64,000 nt of DNA from JBHFEI01 sp041928815 (GCF_041928815.1 NZ_JBHFEI010000008.1:124001-188000), one strand, 5' to 3'. Shown: positions 36,794-56,893, counted from the first letter of the stretch. The notes: generated by a model not told the origin, from the sequence alone. Made by a program: numbers and translations.

Positions 36794-36831
36794 TTTTTTA
36801 CTTCTCCGATATTGGCTGCCACACGCGACTG

Positions 36832-37545
36832 TTAAGCGTTGTCACGACGCCGGTTGTTGGACGCAGCGCCCTGGCTGTCGCTCTCCGCAGCCCGACGCTC
36901 GGACGCGGTCGGATCATGCTCGAGGATCTCGCCCTTGAAGATCCATACCTTGATGCCGCAGATGCCGAAGGCGGTCTCGGCTTCGGCCGTGCCGTAGTCG
37001 ATGTCGGCACGCAGCGTGTGCAGCGGCACGCGGCCTTCGCGGTACCATTCCGTCCGTGCGATCTCGGCACCGCCGAGGCGGCCGGCGCAGGTGATCTTGA
37101 TGCCTTCGGCACCAAGACGCATGGCCGACTGCACCGAACGCTTCATGGCGCGGCGGAAGGCGACGCGGCGTTCGAGCTGCTGGGCGATCGACTGGGCGAC
37201 GAGCGTTGCGTCGACCTCGGGCTTGCGCACCTCGACGATGTTGAGGTGCGTCTCCGAGCTCGTCATCTCGGACAGCTTCTTGCGAAGCTTCTCGATGTCG
37301 GCGCCCTTCTTGCCGATGATCAGGCCCGGGCGGGCCGAATGGATCGTGACGCGGCACTTCTTGTGCGGACGCTCGATCACGACCTTGGCGATGCCGGCCT
37401 GCTTCAGCTCCTCGAGGATGAAGGCCCGGATCTTCAGGTCTTCATGGAGCAGCTTGCCATACTCGGCATTGTCGGCGAACCAGCGGCTGTCCCAGGTGCG
37501 GTTGATGCCGAGGCGGAAGCCGATCGGATTGATTTTCTGACCCAT
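36832..37545 (-). CDS. rpsC: 30S ribosomal protein S3
   Basis: 237 residues. MGQKINPIGFRLGINRTWDS start; the KH domain GLIIGKKGADIEKLRKKL and the C-terminal IKVWIFKGEILEHDP are clear. It lines the mRNA entry tunnel and helps unwind mRNA. The tail is short and Arg/Asn-rich. The ATG overlaps the rplV stop by one base (TAATG). Confidence 0.97.
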   Translation of the reverse strand: MGQKINPIGFRLGINRTWDSRWFADNAEYGKLLHEDLKIRAFILEELKQAGIAKVVIERPHKKCRVTIHSARPGLIIGKKGADIEKLRKKLSEMTSSETHLNIVEVRKPEVDATLVAQSIAQQLERRVAFRRAMKRSVQSAMRLGAEGIKITCAGRLGGAEIARTEWYREGRVPLHTLRADIDYGTAEAETAFGICGIKVWIFKGEILEHDPTASERRAAESDSQGAASNNRRRDNA

Positions 37546-37934
37546 TATGCGGCCTCCCCTTTTTCCGCGACTTCACGGACGACGATCGTGAGGTGCGAGA
37601 ACGGCTTCTCGATGCGCGAGGCGCGGCCGCGGCCGCGTGCGTGGAAACGCTTCATCACCATCGACTTGCCGACAAAGGCCTCGGCGACGATCAGATTGTC
37701 GACGTCGAGATCATGGTTGTTTTCCGCATTCGCGATCGCCGACTCGAGCGTCTTCTTGACAGTGTCGGAAATGCGCTTGCGCGAGAACTCCAGCTCGGCC
37801 AGAGCCTTGCCGACCTTCTTGCCGCGGATCATCGCTGCGACGAGGTTGAGCTTCTGCGGGCTGACGCGGAGCGTGCGAGCGACAGCCTGTGCCTCGTTGT
37901 CCTTCAACTGGCGTTCGGCTTTTGCCTTGCCCAT
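37545..37934 (-). CDS. rplV: 50S ribosomal protein L22
   Basis: 129 residues; RTLRVSPQKLNLVAAMIRGK, the NAENNHDLDVDNLIVAEAFV segment and the beta-hairpin region RFHARGRGRASRIEKPFSHL that lines the exit tunnel. It lies between rpsS and rpsC with a one-base overlap to the latter. Confidence 0.97.
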   Translation of the reverse strand: MGKAKAERQLKDNEAQAVARTLRVSPQKLNLVAAMIRGKKVGKALAELEFSRKRISDTVKKTLESAIANAENNHDLDVDNLIVAEAFVGKSMVMKRFHARGRGRASRIEKPFSHLTIVVREVAEKGEAA

Positions 37935-37936
37935 CG

Positions 37937-38215
37937 TTACTTCCTCTTCGCCTTCTTGTCCGCACCGTGACCGTAATAGGTCCGGGTCGGAGAGAATTCA
38001 CCGAACTTGTGGCCGACCATGTCCTCGTTGACGCTGACCGGGATGTGCTTGGTGCCGTTGTAGACACCGAAGGTCAGGCCGACGAACTGCGGCAGGATCG
38101 TGGAGCGGCGGCTCCAGGTCTTGATCACTTCGTTGCGGCCGCCATCGCGAACCTTCTCAGCCTTCTTGAGAAGATAGCCGTCGATGAACGGGCCTTTCCA
38201 TACTGAACGAGCCAT
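37937..38215 (-). CDS. rpsS: 30S ribosomal protein S19
   Basis: 92 residues, MARSVWKGPFIDGYLLKKAE start; the WSRRSTILPQFVGLTFGVYN and KHIPVSVNEDMVGHKFGEFS motifs are invariant in the family. It contacts S13 in the 30S head. It is two bases before rplV. Confidence 0.97.
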   Translation of the reverse strand: MARSVWKGPFIDGYLLKKAEKVRDGGRNEVIKTWSRRSTILPQFVGLTFGVYNGTKHIPVSVNEDMVGHKFGEFSPTRTYYGHGADKKAKRK

Positions 38216-38229
38216 GTGAGACTATCCTC

Positions 38230-39066
38230 TTACTTCTTCTTCTGGTGGCGCGAGCGCATGATGAACTTGTCGGTCGACTTGTTCGAGCGCGTCCGCTTGC
38301 CCTTGGTCGGCTTGCCCCAGGGGGTGACCGGATGGCGGCCGCCCGAGGTGCGGCCTTCACCACCGCCGTGCGGATGGTCGACCGGGTTCATGACGACGCC
38401 GCGGACATGCGGGCGCTTGCCGCGCCAGACCGTGCGGCCGGCCTTGCCGTCGTTGATGTTGCCGTGGTCCGGGTTGGAGACGGCGCCGATCGAGGCGAGG
38501 CAGGTGGCATGCACGAGGCGCTGCTCACCGGAGTTGAGCCGAAGGATCGCCATGCCCTGGTCACGGCCGACGAGCTGCACATAGGTCCCGGCGGAACGGG
38601 CGATCTGCCCGCCCTTGCCCGGCTTCATTTCCACGTTGTGGATGATGGAGCCGACCGGGATGTACTGCAGCGGCATCGCGTTGCCGGGCTTGATGTCGAC
38701 GGCCTTGTCGGAGGCGATCACCTTGTCGCCCGCGACCAGGCGCTGCGGCGCCAGGATATAGGCCTGCTCGCCATCGGCATAGGTGACGAGCGCGATGAAC
38801 GCCGTCCGGTTCGGGTCGTATTCCAGCCGCTCGACCGTGCCCTCGACGTCGAACTTCCGACGCTTGAAGTCGATCAGACGATAGCTGCGCTTGTGGCCAC
38901 CGCCGCGGAAGCGGACGGTGATGCGGCCGAGATTGTTGCGGCCGCCCTTCGACGTCAGGCCTTCGGTCAAGGCCTTGACGGGCTTGCCCTTGTAGAGACC
39001 GGAGCGGTCCACGATGACGAGCTGCCGCTGGCTCGGAGTCGTCGGATTGAAACTTTTCAATGCCAT
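38230..39066 (-). CDS. rplB: 50S ribosomal protein L2
   Basis: 278 residues. The RFRGGGHKRSYRLIDFKR and VMNPVDHPHGGGEGRTSGGR motifs are present, the latter containing the peptidyl-transferase-proximal histidine. It is essential for subunit association. It is 14 bases before rpsS. Confidence 0.98.
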   Translation of the reverse strand: MALKSFNPTTPSQRQLVIVDRSGLYKGKPVKALTEGLTSKGGRNNLGRITVRFRGGGHKRSYRLIDFKRRKFDVEGTVERLEYDPNRTAFIALVTYADGEQAYILAPQRLVAGDKVIASDKAVDIKPGNAMPLQYIPVGSIIHNVEMKPGKGGQIARSAGTYVQLVGRDQGMAILRLNSGEQRLVHATCLASIGAVSNPDHGNINDGKAGRTVWRGKRPHVRGVVMNPVDHPHGGGEGRTSGGRHPVTPWGKPTKGKRTRSNKSTDKFIMRSRHQKKK

Positions 39067-39091
39067 GTTCTTGTTCCCTTTGGGCTCGCCG

Positions 39092-39385
39092 TCACAGACC
39101 GGTCGAGACGTCGATGGTCTGGCCTTCGGCCAGCGTCACGATCGCCTTCTTGACGTCCTTCTGCTTGCCCTTGAAGCCGCGGAAGCGCTTCGTCTTGCCC
39201 TTGCGCAGCAGCGTGTTGACGGCCTTGACCTTCACGCCGAAGAGCGCTTCGACGGCGGCCTTGATCTCGGGCTTGGACGAGCCCTTGGCGACGTTGAAGA
39301 CGATCTGGTTCTGTTCGGAAACCAGCGTCGACTTTTCGGTGATCGAGGGGGACACGATCACGTCGTAGTGGCGAAGATCCGTCAT
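39092..39385 (-). CDS. rplW: 50S ribosomal protein L23
   Basis: 97 residues; MTDLRHYDVIVSPSITEKST start, the extended loop VNTLLRKGKTKRFRGFKGKQ reaching into the exit tunnel, then KKAIVTLAEGQTIDVSTGL. It docks trigger factor and SRP. Its ATG overlaps the rplD stop by four bases. Confidence 0.97.
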   Translation of the reverse strand: MTDLRHYDVIVSPSITEKSTLVSEQNQIVFNVAKGSSKPEIKAAVEALFGVKVKAVNTLLRKGKTKRFRGFKGKQKDVKKAIVTLAEGQTIDVSTGL

Positions 39386-40002
39386 TTGAACCGCTCCTCC
39401 AGAGCTTCCACGGCAGCCTTGGAAAGAACCAGCTTTCCGCGGCGCAGGATGTCGTACACGTTGATGCCCTGGACCGGCAGGACGTCCACGTTCGGGATGT
39501 TCTGCGCGGCGAGCTTGAAGTTGCTGTCGAGCTCGGCGCCGCCGATGATCAGCGCGTTGGTGAGCCCGAGCGTCTCGAAGTGGCCGGCAAGCGCCTTGGT
39601 CTTCGCCTCGGCCGCCGTCAGCTGATCGATGATGATCAGTTCCTCGGCCTTCAGCTTGGCCGACAGCGCGTGGCGCAGGCCGAGCGCGCGGACCTTCTTC
39701 GGCAGGTCGTGCTCATGGCTGCGCACGACCGGGCCGTGCGCCTTGCCACCGCCACGGAACTGCGGCGCGCGGGCGGAATGGTGACGGGCGCGGCCCGTGC
39801 CCTTCTGCTTGTACATCTTGGCGCCGGTGCGCGAGACTTCCGCACGGGTCTTGGACTTGTGCGTGCCCTGCTGCCGGCGGGCGAGCTGCCAGCGCACGAC
39901 GCGGGCGAGGATGTCCTCGCGGGGCTCGAGCCCGAAAATCGCGTCGGAAAGGGAAACCTTCCCTGCGTCTGCCCCATCCAGGGTCTTGACGATGAGATCC
40001 AT
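39382..40002 (-). CDS. rplD: 50S ribosomal protein L4
   Basis: 206 residues, with the KQKGTGRARHHSARAPQFRG loop that lines the exit tunnel and the C-terminal VLPVQGINVYDILRRGKLVL. In enteric bacteria L4 also represses its own operon; no matching leader is evident here. It overlaps rplC by one base and rplW by four. Confidence 0.97.
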   Translation of the reverse strand: MDLIVKTLDGADAGKVSLSDAIFGLEPREDILARVVRWQLARRQQGTHKSKTRAEVSRTGAKMYKQKGTGRARHHSARAPQFRGGGKAHGPVVRSHEHDLPKKVRALGLRHALSAKLKAEELIIIDQLTAAEAKTKALAGHFETLGLTNALIIGGAELDSNFKLAAQNIPNVDVLPVQGINVYDILRRGKLVLSKAAVEALEERFK

Positions 40003-40697
40003 TATTCGGCTCCCTCATTTGCTGCTGCACGAATGCCGGCCGGGCGCGGCGCGCTTTCCGGCGTGCCGGACTTGACGGCATCGCGAACGACGATCCACGA
40101 GCCCTTGGAGCCGGGGACGGCACCCTTGACGAGGATCAGGCCGCGGCCTTCGTCGGTGGACACGACTTCGAGATTCTGGGTGGTGATGCGGGTCTGGCCC
40201 ATATGGCCGGCCATGCGCTTGCCCTTCCAGACCTTGCCCGGATCCTGGTTGTTACCGGTAGAGCCGTGCGAGCGGTGCGAGACGGACACGCCGTGGGTGG
40301 CGCGCAGGCCGCCGAAGTTGTGGCGCTTCATCGCGCCGGCGAACCCCTTGCCCGACGAGGTGCCGGTGACGTCGACGAGCTGGCCGGCGACGAAGTGGCT
40401 GGCGGTCAGTTCCGCGCCGACATCGATCAGGTTGTCGGTCGAGACGCGGAACTCGACGAGCTTCGCCTTCGGCTCGACATTGGCGGCTGCGAACTGGCCG
40501 CGCTGCGCCTTGTTCGTGTTCTTCACCTTCGATTGGCCGGCGCCGAGCTGGACGGCGGTGTAGCCGTTCTTCTCTTCGGTACGCTGGCCGACGACCTGGC
40601 AGTTTTCCAGACGCAAAACTGTTACAGGGATATGCTCTCCTGCGTCATTATAGACGCGGGTCATTCCCACTTTCTGTGCAATCACACCTGAACGCAT
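40002..40697 (-). CDS. rplC: 50S ribosomal protein L3
   Basis: 231 residues; MRSGVIAQKVGMTRVYNDAG start, SSGKGFAGAMKRHNFGGLRA and SHRSHGSTGNNQDPGKVWKG core with the methylatable Gln region. An Ala/Arg-rich C-terminal extension (SGTPESAPRPAGIRAAANE) is typical of alphaproteobacteria. A 193-base gap separates it from rpsJ. Confidence 0.97.
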   Translation of the reverse strand: MRSGVIAQKVGMTRVYNDAGEHIPVTVLRLENCQVVGQRTEEKNGYTAVQLGAGQSKVKNTNKAQRGQFAAANVEPKAKLVEFRVSTDNLIDVGAELTASHFVAGQLVDVTGTSSGKGFAGAMKRHNFGGLRATHGVSVSHRSHGSTGNNQDPGKVWKGKRMAGHMGQTRITTQNLEVVSTDEGRGLILVKGAVPGSKGSWIVVRDAVKSGTPESAPRPAGIRAAANEGAE

Positions 40698-40867
40698 CGG
40701 TTCATTCCTCTCGAGAGTCCCTGCCGGGGCTCTTCAACCCCGTCGTGCCTCTTGTTTAAGGTTTCTTCGCCTGCCTCACGGCAGTCGAGGTCGCCCGTTC
40801 CTGGAAGCCGTTGGGCGCGAACCCACGTACCTTCCTTGTTGTTGACGGCTTTCGCCGGACCCAACGC

Positions 40868-40885
40868 GGGCGCCTTGCGGCGCCC
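40868..40885 (-). promoter_or_regulatory. GCAA-tetraloop hairpin after rpsJ
   Basis: On the minus strand, GGGCGCC-GCAA-GGCGCCC is a perfect 7-bp stem with a GNRA loop, 5 bases past the rpsJ stop and without a U-tract. It is probably a 3'-end-stabilising element in the 193-base rpsJ-rplC gap. Confidence 0.65.
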
Positions 40886-40890
40886 TCGCC

Positions 40891-41199
40891 TCAGAGCTTG
40901 ATTTCGACGTCGACACCGGCGGCGAGATCGAGCTTCATCAGCGCGTCCACCGTCTGGGGGGTCGGATCGACAATGTCAAGAAGGCGCTTGTGGGTGCGCA
41001 TCTCGAACTGCTCGCGGCTCTTCTTGTCGACATGCGGCGACCGGTTGACCGTGAACTTCTCGATGCGGGTCGGCAGCGGCACGGGGCCGCGAACGCTCGC
41101 GCCGGTCCGCTTGGCCGTCGACACGATTTCCCGCGTGGAGGCATCGAGGATCCGGTGATCAAACGCCTTCAGGCGGATGCGGATATTCTGGCCGTTCAT
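40891..41199 (-). CDS. rpsJ: 30S ribosomal protein S10 (NusE)
   Basis: 102 residues; [19 protein letters not shown] start and [40 protein letters not shown] regions. Besides its ribosomal role it acts as NusE in antitermination with NusB/NusG. It is the first gene of the S10 block, 118 bases after tufA across a strong hairpin. Confidence 0.97.
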
Positions 41200-41267
41200 A
41201 CGACTTGTCCTTGCTCGTTCCCTGTGTCGCCATCGGCCGGCGCACGGGTCTGCTTGTCTTCACAGCG

Positions 41268-41305
41268 AAAGCCGCGACCGCCCTTCCCGAGAAGGACGGT
41301 CGCGA
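41268..41305 (-). terminator. Strong hairpin after tufA
   Basis: On the minus strand, a 14-bp stem with two G-U pairs (41305-41292 with 41285-41272) closes a CTCGGG loop and runs into CTTTCGC. The U-tract is weak, so it is a probable attenuator between the str and S10 transcription units. Confidence 0.6.
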
Positions 41306-41317
41306 CCTCCGGAAACA

Positions 41318-42493
<1,176 letters not shown>

Positions 42494-42566
42494 TTCCGGC
42501 TCTCCGTTCTTCTTCGCCCTTGCGGCGCTTATTCTCTGATAGGGTCAGCGTGAAATCGTAGTCCGG

Positions 42567-44666
<2,100 letters not shown>

Positions 44667-44696
44667 GATGACTGCCTTTCGAGACGTGTGTTCGGA

Positions 44697-45167
44697 TTAC
44701 CAGCGATAGTGCGAGAACGCACGGTTCGCATCGGCCATCTTGTGGGTGTCTTCGCGCTTCTTGACGGCACTGCCGCGGTTGTTCGCCGCATCCATGAGCT
44801 CGCCGCACAGACGATCGACCATGGTGGTTTCGTTGCGCTTGCGCGCGGCCGCGATCAGCCAGCGGATCGCAAGGGCTTGGCGACGCTCGGGACGCACGTC
44901 GACCGGAACCTGATAGGTCGCGCCGCCAACGCGACGGGAACGGACTTCGACATGCGGAGCGATATTGTCGAGCGCAGAATGGAAGATCGCGACCGGCTCC
45001 TGCTTGACGCGGGCCTGGACGGCATCGAAGGCGCCATAGACGATGCTTTCGGCCACGGACTTCTTGCCGTGCAGCATAATGGCGTTCATGAACTTCGTGA
45101 CGACCAGATCACCGAACTTCGGGTCCGGGTTGATCTCGCGCTTTTCTGCTCTGTGACGACGGGACAT
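44697..45167 (-). CDS. rpsG: 30S ribosomal protein S7
   Basis: 156 residues; MSRRHRAEKREINPDPKFGD start, MLHGKKSVAESIVYGAFDAV and AIRWLIAAARKRNETTMVDR core. It organises the 30S head near the E site and in enteric bacteria represses the str mRNA. It is 82 bases after rpsL. Confidence 0.97.
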   Translation of the reverse strand: MSRRHRAEKREINPDPKFGDLVVTKFMNAIMLHGKKSVAESIVYGAFDAVQARVKQEPVAIFHSALDNIAPHVEVRSRRVGGATYQVPVDVRPERRQALAIRWLIAAARKRNETTMVDRLCGELMDAANNRGSAVKKREDTHKMADANRAFSHYRW

Positions 45168-45249
45168 ATGTTCTGTCTCTCAACCTGTTGGCGGCGCCTT
45201 ATCACGCGGAGAACCTCGCGCGGCGCCCGATCAAAACGAATTCTAAGGA

Positions 45250-45621
45250 TTACTTCGGACGCTTGGCGCCGTACTTCGAGCGGCGCTGCTTGCGGTTCTT
45301 GACGCCCTGGGTGTCGAGAACGCCGCGGATGATGTGGTAGCGAACACCGGGAAGGTCCTTGACGCGGCCGCCGCGGATCATCACGACAGAGTGTTCCTGC
45401 AGGTTGTGGCCTTCGCCCGGAATATAGCCGATGACCTCGAAGCCGTTGGTCAGGCGGATCTTGGCGACCTTACGCAGCGCCGAGTTCGGCTTCTTCGGGG
45501 TCGTCGTGTAGACGCGGGTGCAAACGCCGCGCTTCTGGGGGTTTTCCTGCAGGGCAGGAACCTTGTTGCGCTTGACCTGTGCCTGGCGGGGCTTGCGGAT
45601 CAGCTGGTTTACGGTAGGCAT
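45250..45621 (-). CDS. rpsL: 30S ribosomal protein S12
   Basis: 123 residues from ATG 45621 ([15 protein letters not shown]). The decoding-site loops [18 protein letters not shown] and [18 protein letters not shown] carry the wild-type lysines that correspond to streptomycin sensitivity. It opens the str operon, with a probable promoter about 270 bases upstream. Confidence 0.98.
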
Positions 45622-46158
45622 GGACCCATCCCTTGAATTCTTGTCACGATACCCTTTCGGGCGATTTTCGCCGTCGCCGGCAACCACGAACACGTCTCAA
45701 AATGCGCGAAAGCCGGGGCTATCGCCTATCCCGCGAATAGCCCGGCCATGGCAGAGGACGCACCGGAGACGGCGCGTCTTGCGTGCAGCATTGTCGTATC
45801 AGCGTGCGTTGCGAACCCTGTTTGAGGCGAACTCCAGAACGCGTCGTTCCGAAACAGCCAGCCTCACATAGGCTCTGATGGCGCGGGGTTTACTGGTTTC
45901 GGTCCGAGACGTCAAGGGCTCGGTCCCGACATTATCGGTTCTGGGCGGCGGATATGCCTGTATCGCAAGGCTTTTGCGCGCCTGCCGAACCCTTTTACTG
46001 TCATCGGAGCGCCCGTTGCCTGGAGAAGCGACGCAATCGCGCTAAGGCCGGGACAAGGGAATCAGCGGAGGCGATTCTCGAGGCCTCGCATGCGATTTGC
46101 CGCGCGGGACGCGGATGAATCCGATAAGACGGAGTCAGCATGAACGAAAGGATTCCGC
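45622..46158. promoter_or_regulatory. Divergent regulatory region and rpsL leader
   Basis: This 537-base gap has no gene that I can support. A minus-strand promoter candidate for the str operon is TTGACG (45915-45910), 17-base spacer, TAAACC (45892-45887). The implied ~260-base rpsL leader contains a long hairpin at 45712-45746 (GCCGGGGCTAT with ATAGCCCGGC, one bulged G). The promoter of the plus-strand small gene should lie in 45950-46140, but no clear match was found. Confidence 0.55.
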
Positions 46159-46452
46159 ATGCAGGTTTCGCCCGACAACGACAATGATGCCGACGAGCCG
46201 ATGGTCTTCATCATCATCGGCAAGGCCTATGAGGAAAAGGGCGACGACGGCGTCGACATTCACGTGCTGCTGAGGGCACCCGACGACGACACGGCGGTGC
46301 GCGAGGCGCTGAACGCCCTCTCGGAGGAAGGGTTTCTCGAAGCCGACCTCGACCAGATCGGCACCATCGAGGAAATCCCGGACGAGGAGCCGCATGCTTC
46401 CGCCTACAAGGGAGCGCTCGAAGGGGAAGTGGCGATCATCCGCTTCGGCTGA
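46159..46452 (+). CDS. Small acidic protein of unknown function
   Basis: 97 residues, very acidic (DNDNDADEP near the start, EEIPDEEPH near the end), with no signal peptide or membrane span. Alternating strands and helices (MVFIIIGKAYEEKG, VDIHVLLRAP, AVREALNALSEEG, GEVAIIRFG) suggest a small alpha/beta fold. GAAAGGA lies 7 bases upstream and an intrinsic terminator follows, so it is a genuine single-gene unit. I do not recognise the family. Confidence 0.75.
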   Translation: MQVSPDNDNDADEPMVFIIIGKAYEEKGDDGVDIHVLLRAPDDDTAVREALNALSEEGFLEADLDQIGTIEEIPDEEPHASAYKGALEGEVAIIRFG

Positions 46453-46461
46453 GATCGGATC

Positions 46462-46493
46462 GGGGCCGTTCCCACACGACGACGGCCCCTTTT
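46462..46493 (+). terminator. Rho-independent terminator of the small acidic gene
   Basis: GGGGCCGT (46462-46469) pairs perfectly with ACGGCCCC (46482-46489) and is followed by TTTT. It lies 10 bases past the stop, between convergent genes. Confidence 0.8.
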
Positions 46494-46500
46494 GCCCTCG

Positions 46501-47976
46501 TCACAGCAGGATGAAATCGGTTTCCGTCAGGGCGATCTTGCCGCGCAGGAGGAACTGGAGGTCGGCGCGTCCGTCGCCGCCGATATCCGCGCTGACAATA
46601 GTGTTGCCGTCGGTGTTGAAGGCATAGGCAAGCTGGCTTGTGCCGCCCGAGATGCCGGCCCTGCCGACGAAGTTCATCGCGCCGAGACCCGACAGATCCA
46701 GCTTGTCGCCTTCGGCCGCCGAGAAATCATCGATGAAATCGCGCTTCGTCGTCCCTGCGGCGGAATCACGCGTGCTCATGAAGATGAAGATGTCGGCACC
46801 GCCGCCACCGGCAAACCAGTTCTCGCCGGCGCCCGCGACCAGCGTGTCGTCGCCGTCGCCGCCGGTCGCATAGCCGTCGAACCGCCCAAGGATGATGATG
46901 TCGCCGGCCTGGGTGCCTTCGACGTTCTCGATGCCGCGCGCAAGCTCCCTGTTGCCGAAACCATCGTCCTGGATCTGGCCCGAGGCGAGCCTGAGGTCGA
47001 CGCGCGCGCCATGATCGACACCGCCCGACGTTTCCAGCCGGACCGTGTCCGAGCCGGCGCCGCCGATATAGGTGTCCCTGCCCTTGCCGCCCTGGAACAG
47101 ATTGTCGCCGCTGTTTCCGGTGAACTTGTCGTTGAAAGCGGTGCCGCGCACTTCCTCGATATTCTTGACGCTGTCGATCTGGCCGAAGCCGTCCTTTACC
47201 GTGCCCTTCAAGAGGTTGACGACGACGCCTTTCAGGCCGCCGAAATTCTCGTCGCGGTCGTAGCGGAGACGATCCCAGCCGCCGCCGCCGTCAATGACGT
47301 CCTTGCCGCCAAGACCCATGAACTGTTCGTCGCCGCCCGACCCGGTGATGATGTCCCGGAGATAGGAGCCGCGAACACCTTCGATGTTCTTCAGCGTGTC
47401 CTTGCCGCCCCAGCTGTTGGTCGCCGTGCCCTTGTCGAGGTCGACCACGACGCCCTTCGTCGCGTTCTTCTTGTCGAAGTAGGTATCCTGATAGGTGAGC
47501 ACGTCGAAATCCGCGCCGCCGTCATAGCGGTTGTTGCCGGCCGACCCCTTGATGAAGTCTTCGCCGCCCTTGCCGAGGATCGTGTCGTTTCCGGCGTTCG
47601 AGCCGATGATGATCTCGTCATACCCGGCGGACCCGACGATCGTGTCGTTTCCGGCCGTCAGGAAGGTCATCAGGTCGAAAATGCTCTCGTTCTCGTCATA
47701 GGCCCGGAAGCCTTCCGTCGCCTTGTAATTGCCGCCGGTGATGGTGATCAGCTTTGCGCCGTCCACCGTCACGAAGGACACGCCCGTAACCGTTCCGGCC
47801 GTCGGACCGTCATCGTTGAAGCGCATGCCCTTGCCGGTGAAGACGATGCTCGAGCCGTTGTCGTCGCGAAAGACGACCTTGGTCGCCGACGTCGTCAGGA
47901 CCTCGAGACTCTCGGTGTCGTAATAATCCTCGAGCCAGTTTTCACCGAGCGTCGCGCTGATTGCGATCCTTGCCAT
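46501..47976 (-). CDS. RTX-type calcium-binding exoprotein
   Basis: 491 residues without an N-terminal signal peptide. Many Gly/Asp-rich nonapeptide units bind Ca2+ (TAGNDTIVG, NAGNDTILGKGGEDF, GKGRDTYIGGAGSDTV, GGDGDDTLVAGAGEN). A module of ~74 residues recurs three times, starting at Gly175, Gly250 and Gly323 (GVVVDL / GVVVNL / GARVDL, then D..KNIE.V.G). The C-terminus (FIDDFSAAEGDKLDLSG ... ETDFILL) resembles the serralysin-type type I secretion signal. It is probably exported by a type I secretion system encoded elsewhere; no catalytic domain is visible. It is oddly placed between rpoC and the str operon. Confidence 0.87.
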   Translation of the reverse strand: MARIAISATLGENWLEDYYDTESLEVLTTSATKVVFRDDNGSSIVFTGKGMRFNDDGPTAGTVTGVSFVTVDGAKLITITGGNYKATEGFRAYDENESIFDLMTFLTAGNDTIVGSAGYDEIIIGSNAGNDTILGKGGEDFIKGSAGNNRYDGGADFDVLTYQDTYFDKKNATKGVVVDLDKGTATNSWGGKDTLKNIEGVRGSYLRDIITGSGGDEQFMGLGGKDVIDGGGGWDRLRYDRDENFGGLKGVVVNLLKGTVKDGFGQIDSVKNIEEVRGTAFNDKFTGNSGDNLFQGGKGRDTYIGGAGSDTVRLETSGGVDHGARVDLRLASGQIQDDGFGNRELARGIENVEGTQAGDIIILGRFDGYATGGDGDDTLVAGAGENWFAGGGGADIFIFMSTRDSAAGTTKRDFIDDFSAAEGDKLDLSGLGAMNFVGRAGISGGTSQLAYAFNTDGNTIVSADIGGDGRADLQFLLRGKIALTETDFILL

Positions 47977-48096
47977 GGCACCGTCCCCCCGTTTGCCGAC
48001 GCTGCGTCGATCACGAACCTCTCATATGCAGTAGATAGCAATTGCGCCGATTTGCAACCCGGTCGCACCGCGCAGTTTTGGGTGAATTATTGAGCC

Positions 48097-48134
48097 TTAA
48101 AATGCGAAGACCGCCCGGATGACTCCGGGCGGTC
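48097..48134 (-). terminator. Terminator of the rpoBC operon
   Basis: On the minus strand, GACCGCCCGGA pairs perfectly with TCCGGGCGGTC (11 bp) over a 4-base loop, followed by TTCGCATTTTAA. It starts 34 bases past the rpoC stop. Confidence 0.75.
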
Positions 48135-48168
48135 CAGAATTGAGGGCATCGATGCCGCAGGGCAGGTC

Positions 48169-52371
<4,203 letters not shown>

Positions 52372-52521
52372 GCCTGTCTCCTTTGCGGGCCGTGGCCCTC
52401 GGCTTGGGGCAGGTCGATCCGGCTTTTAACCCGGGCGCCGGATCGCTCCCCTTCAAACAGATAAAACCGCATGCGGATGCGGTGCAAAGCCGGTCCCTGC
52501 CCTTCCGGGCGGCCGGCGAAG

Positions 52522-52546
52522 GGCGCGTCGCCGAAAGCGACGCGCC
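52522..52546 (-). promoter_or_regulatory. Stem-loop between rpoB and rpoC
   Basis: A perfect 10-bp stem GGCGCGTCGC/GCGACGCGCC with a 5-base loop lies 11 bases past the rpoB stop. There is no U-tract, so it is probably an mRNA-processing or stabilising element in the 185-base gap. Confidence 0.7.
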
Positions 52547-52556
52547 GCTTGTGGCC

Positions 52557-56693
<4,137 letters not shown>

Positions 56694-56850
56694 CGTCGCT
56701 CCTTGTCAAATGTGCACCCGGGCCTGCAGATGACGGCGGCCGCTGGCCAGTCGGCGCCGTCGCATCATGGTCTCAAATCCCGTTCCTCTGGCGAAGGCGG
56801 CCGGCCGGATTGCCTGGCGACCTGCGCGGGAACCATCCTCTTGAGAACCC

Positions 56851-56886
56851 ATTACCCAAAGGCCTGATCAGAGGCCTTTGGGTAAT
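56851..56886. repeat. 15-bp perfect inverted repeat in the rplL-rpoB gap
   Basis: ATTACCCAAAGGCCT (56851-56865) and AGGCCTTTGGGTAAT (56872-56886) are exact inverted copies around GATCAG. No U-tract follows on the minus strand. It is a possible RNase III-type processing hairpin just downstream of the attenuator at 56894-56934. Confidence 0.75.
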
Positions 56887-56893
56887 AGTTTCC

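Noticed and set aside
46975..47640. Repetitive DNA in the RTX gene as a CRISPR array or satellite
   Set aside because: The repetition follows the protein's Gly/Asp nonapeptide periodicity; there are no identical direct repeats with unique spacers.
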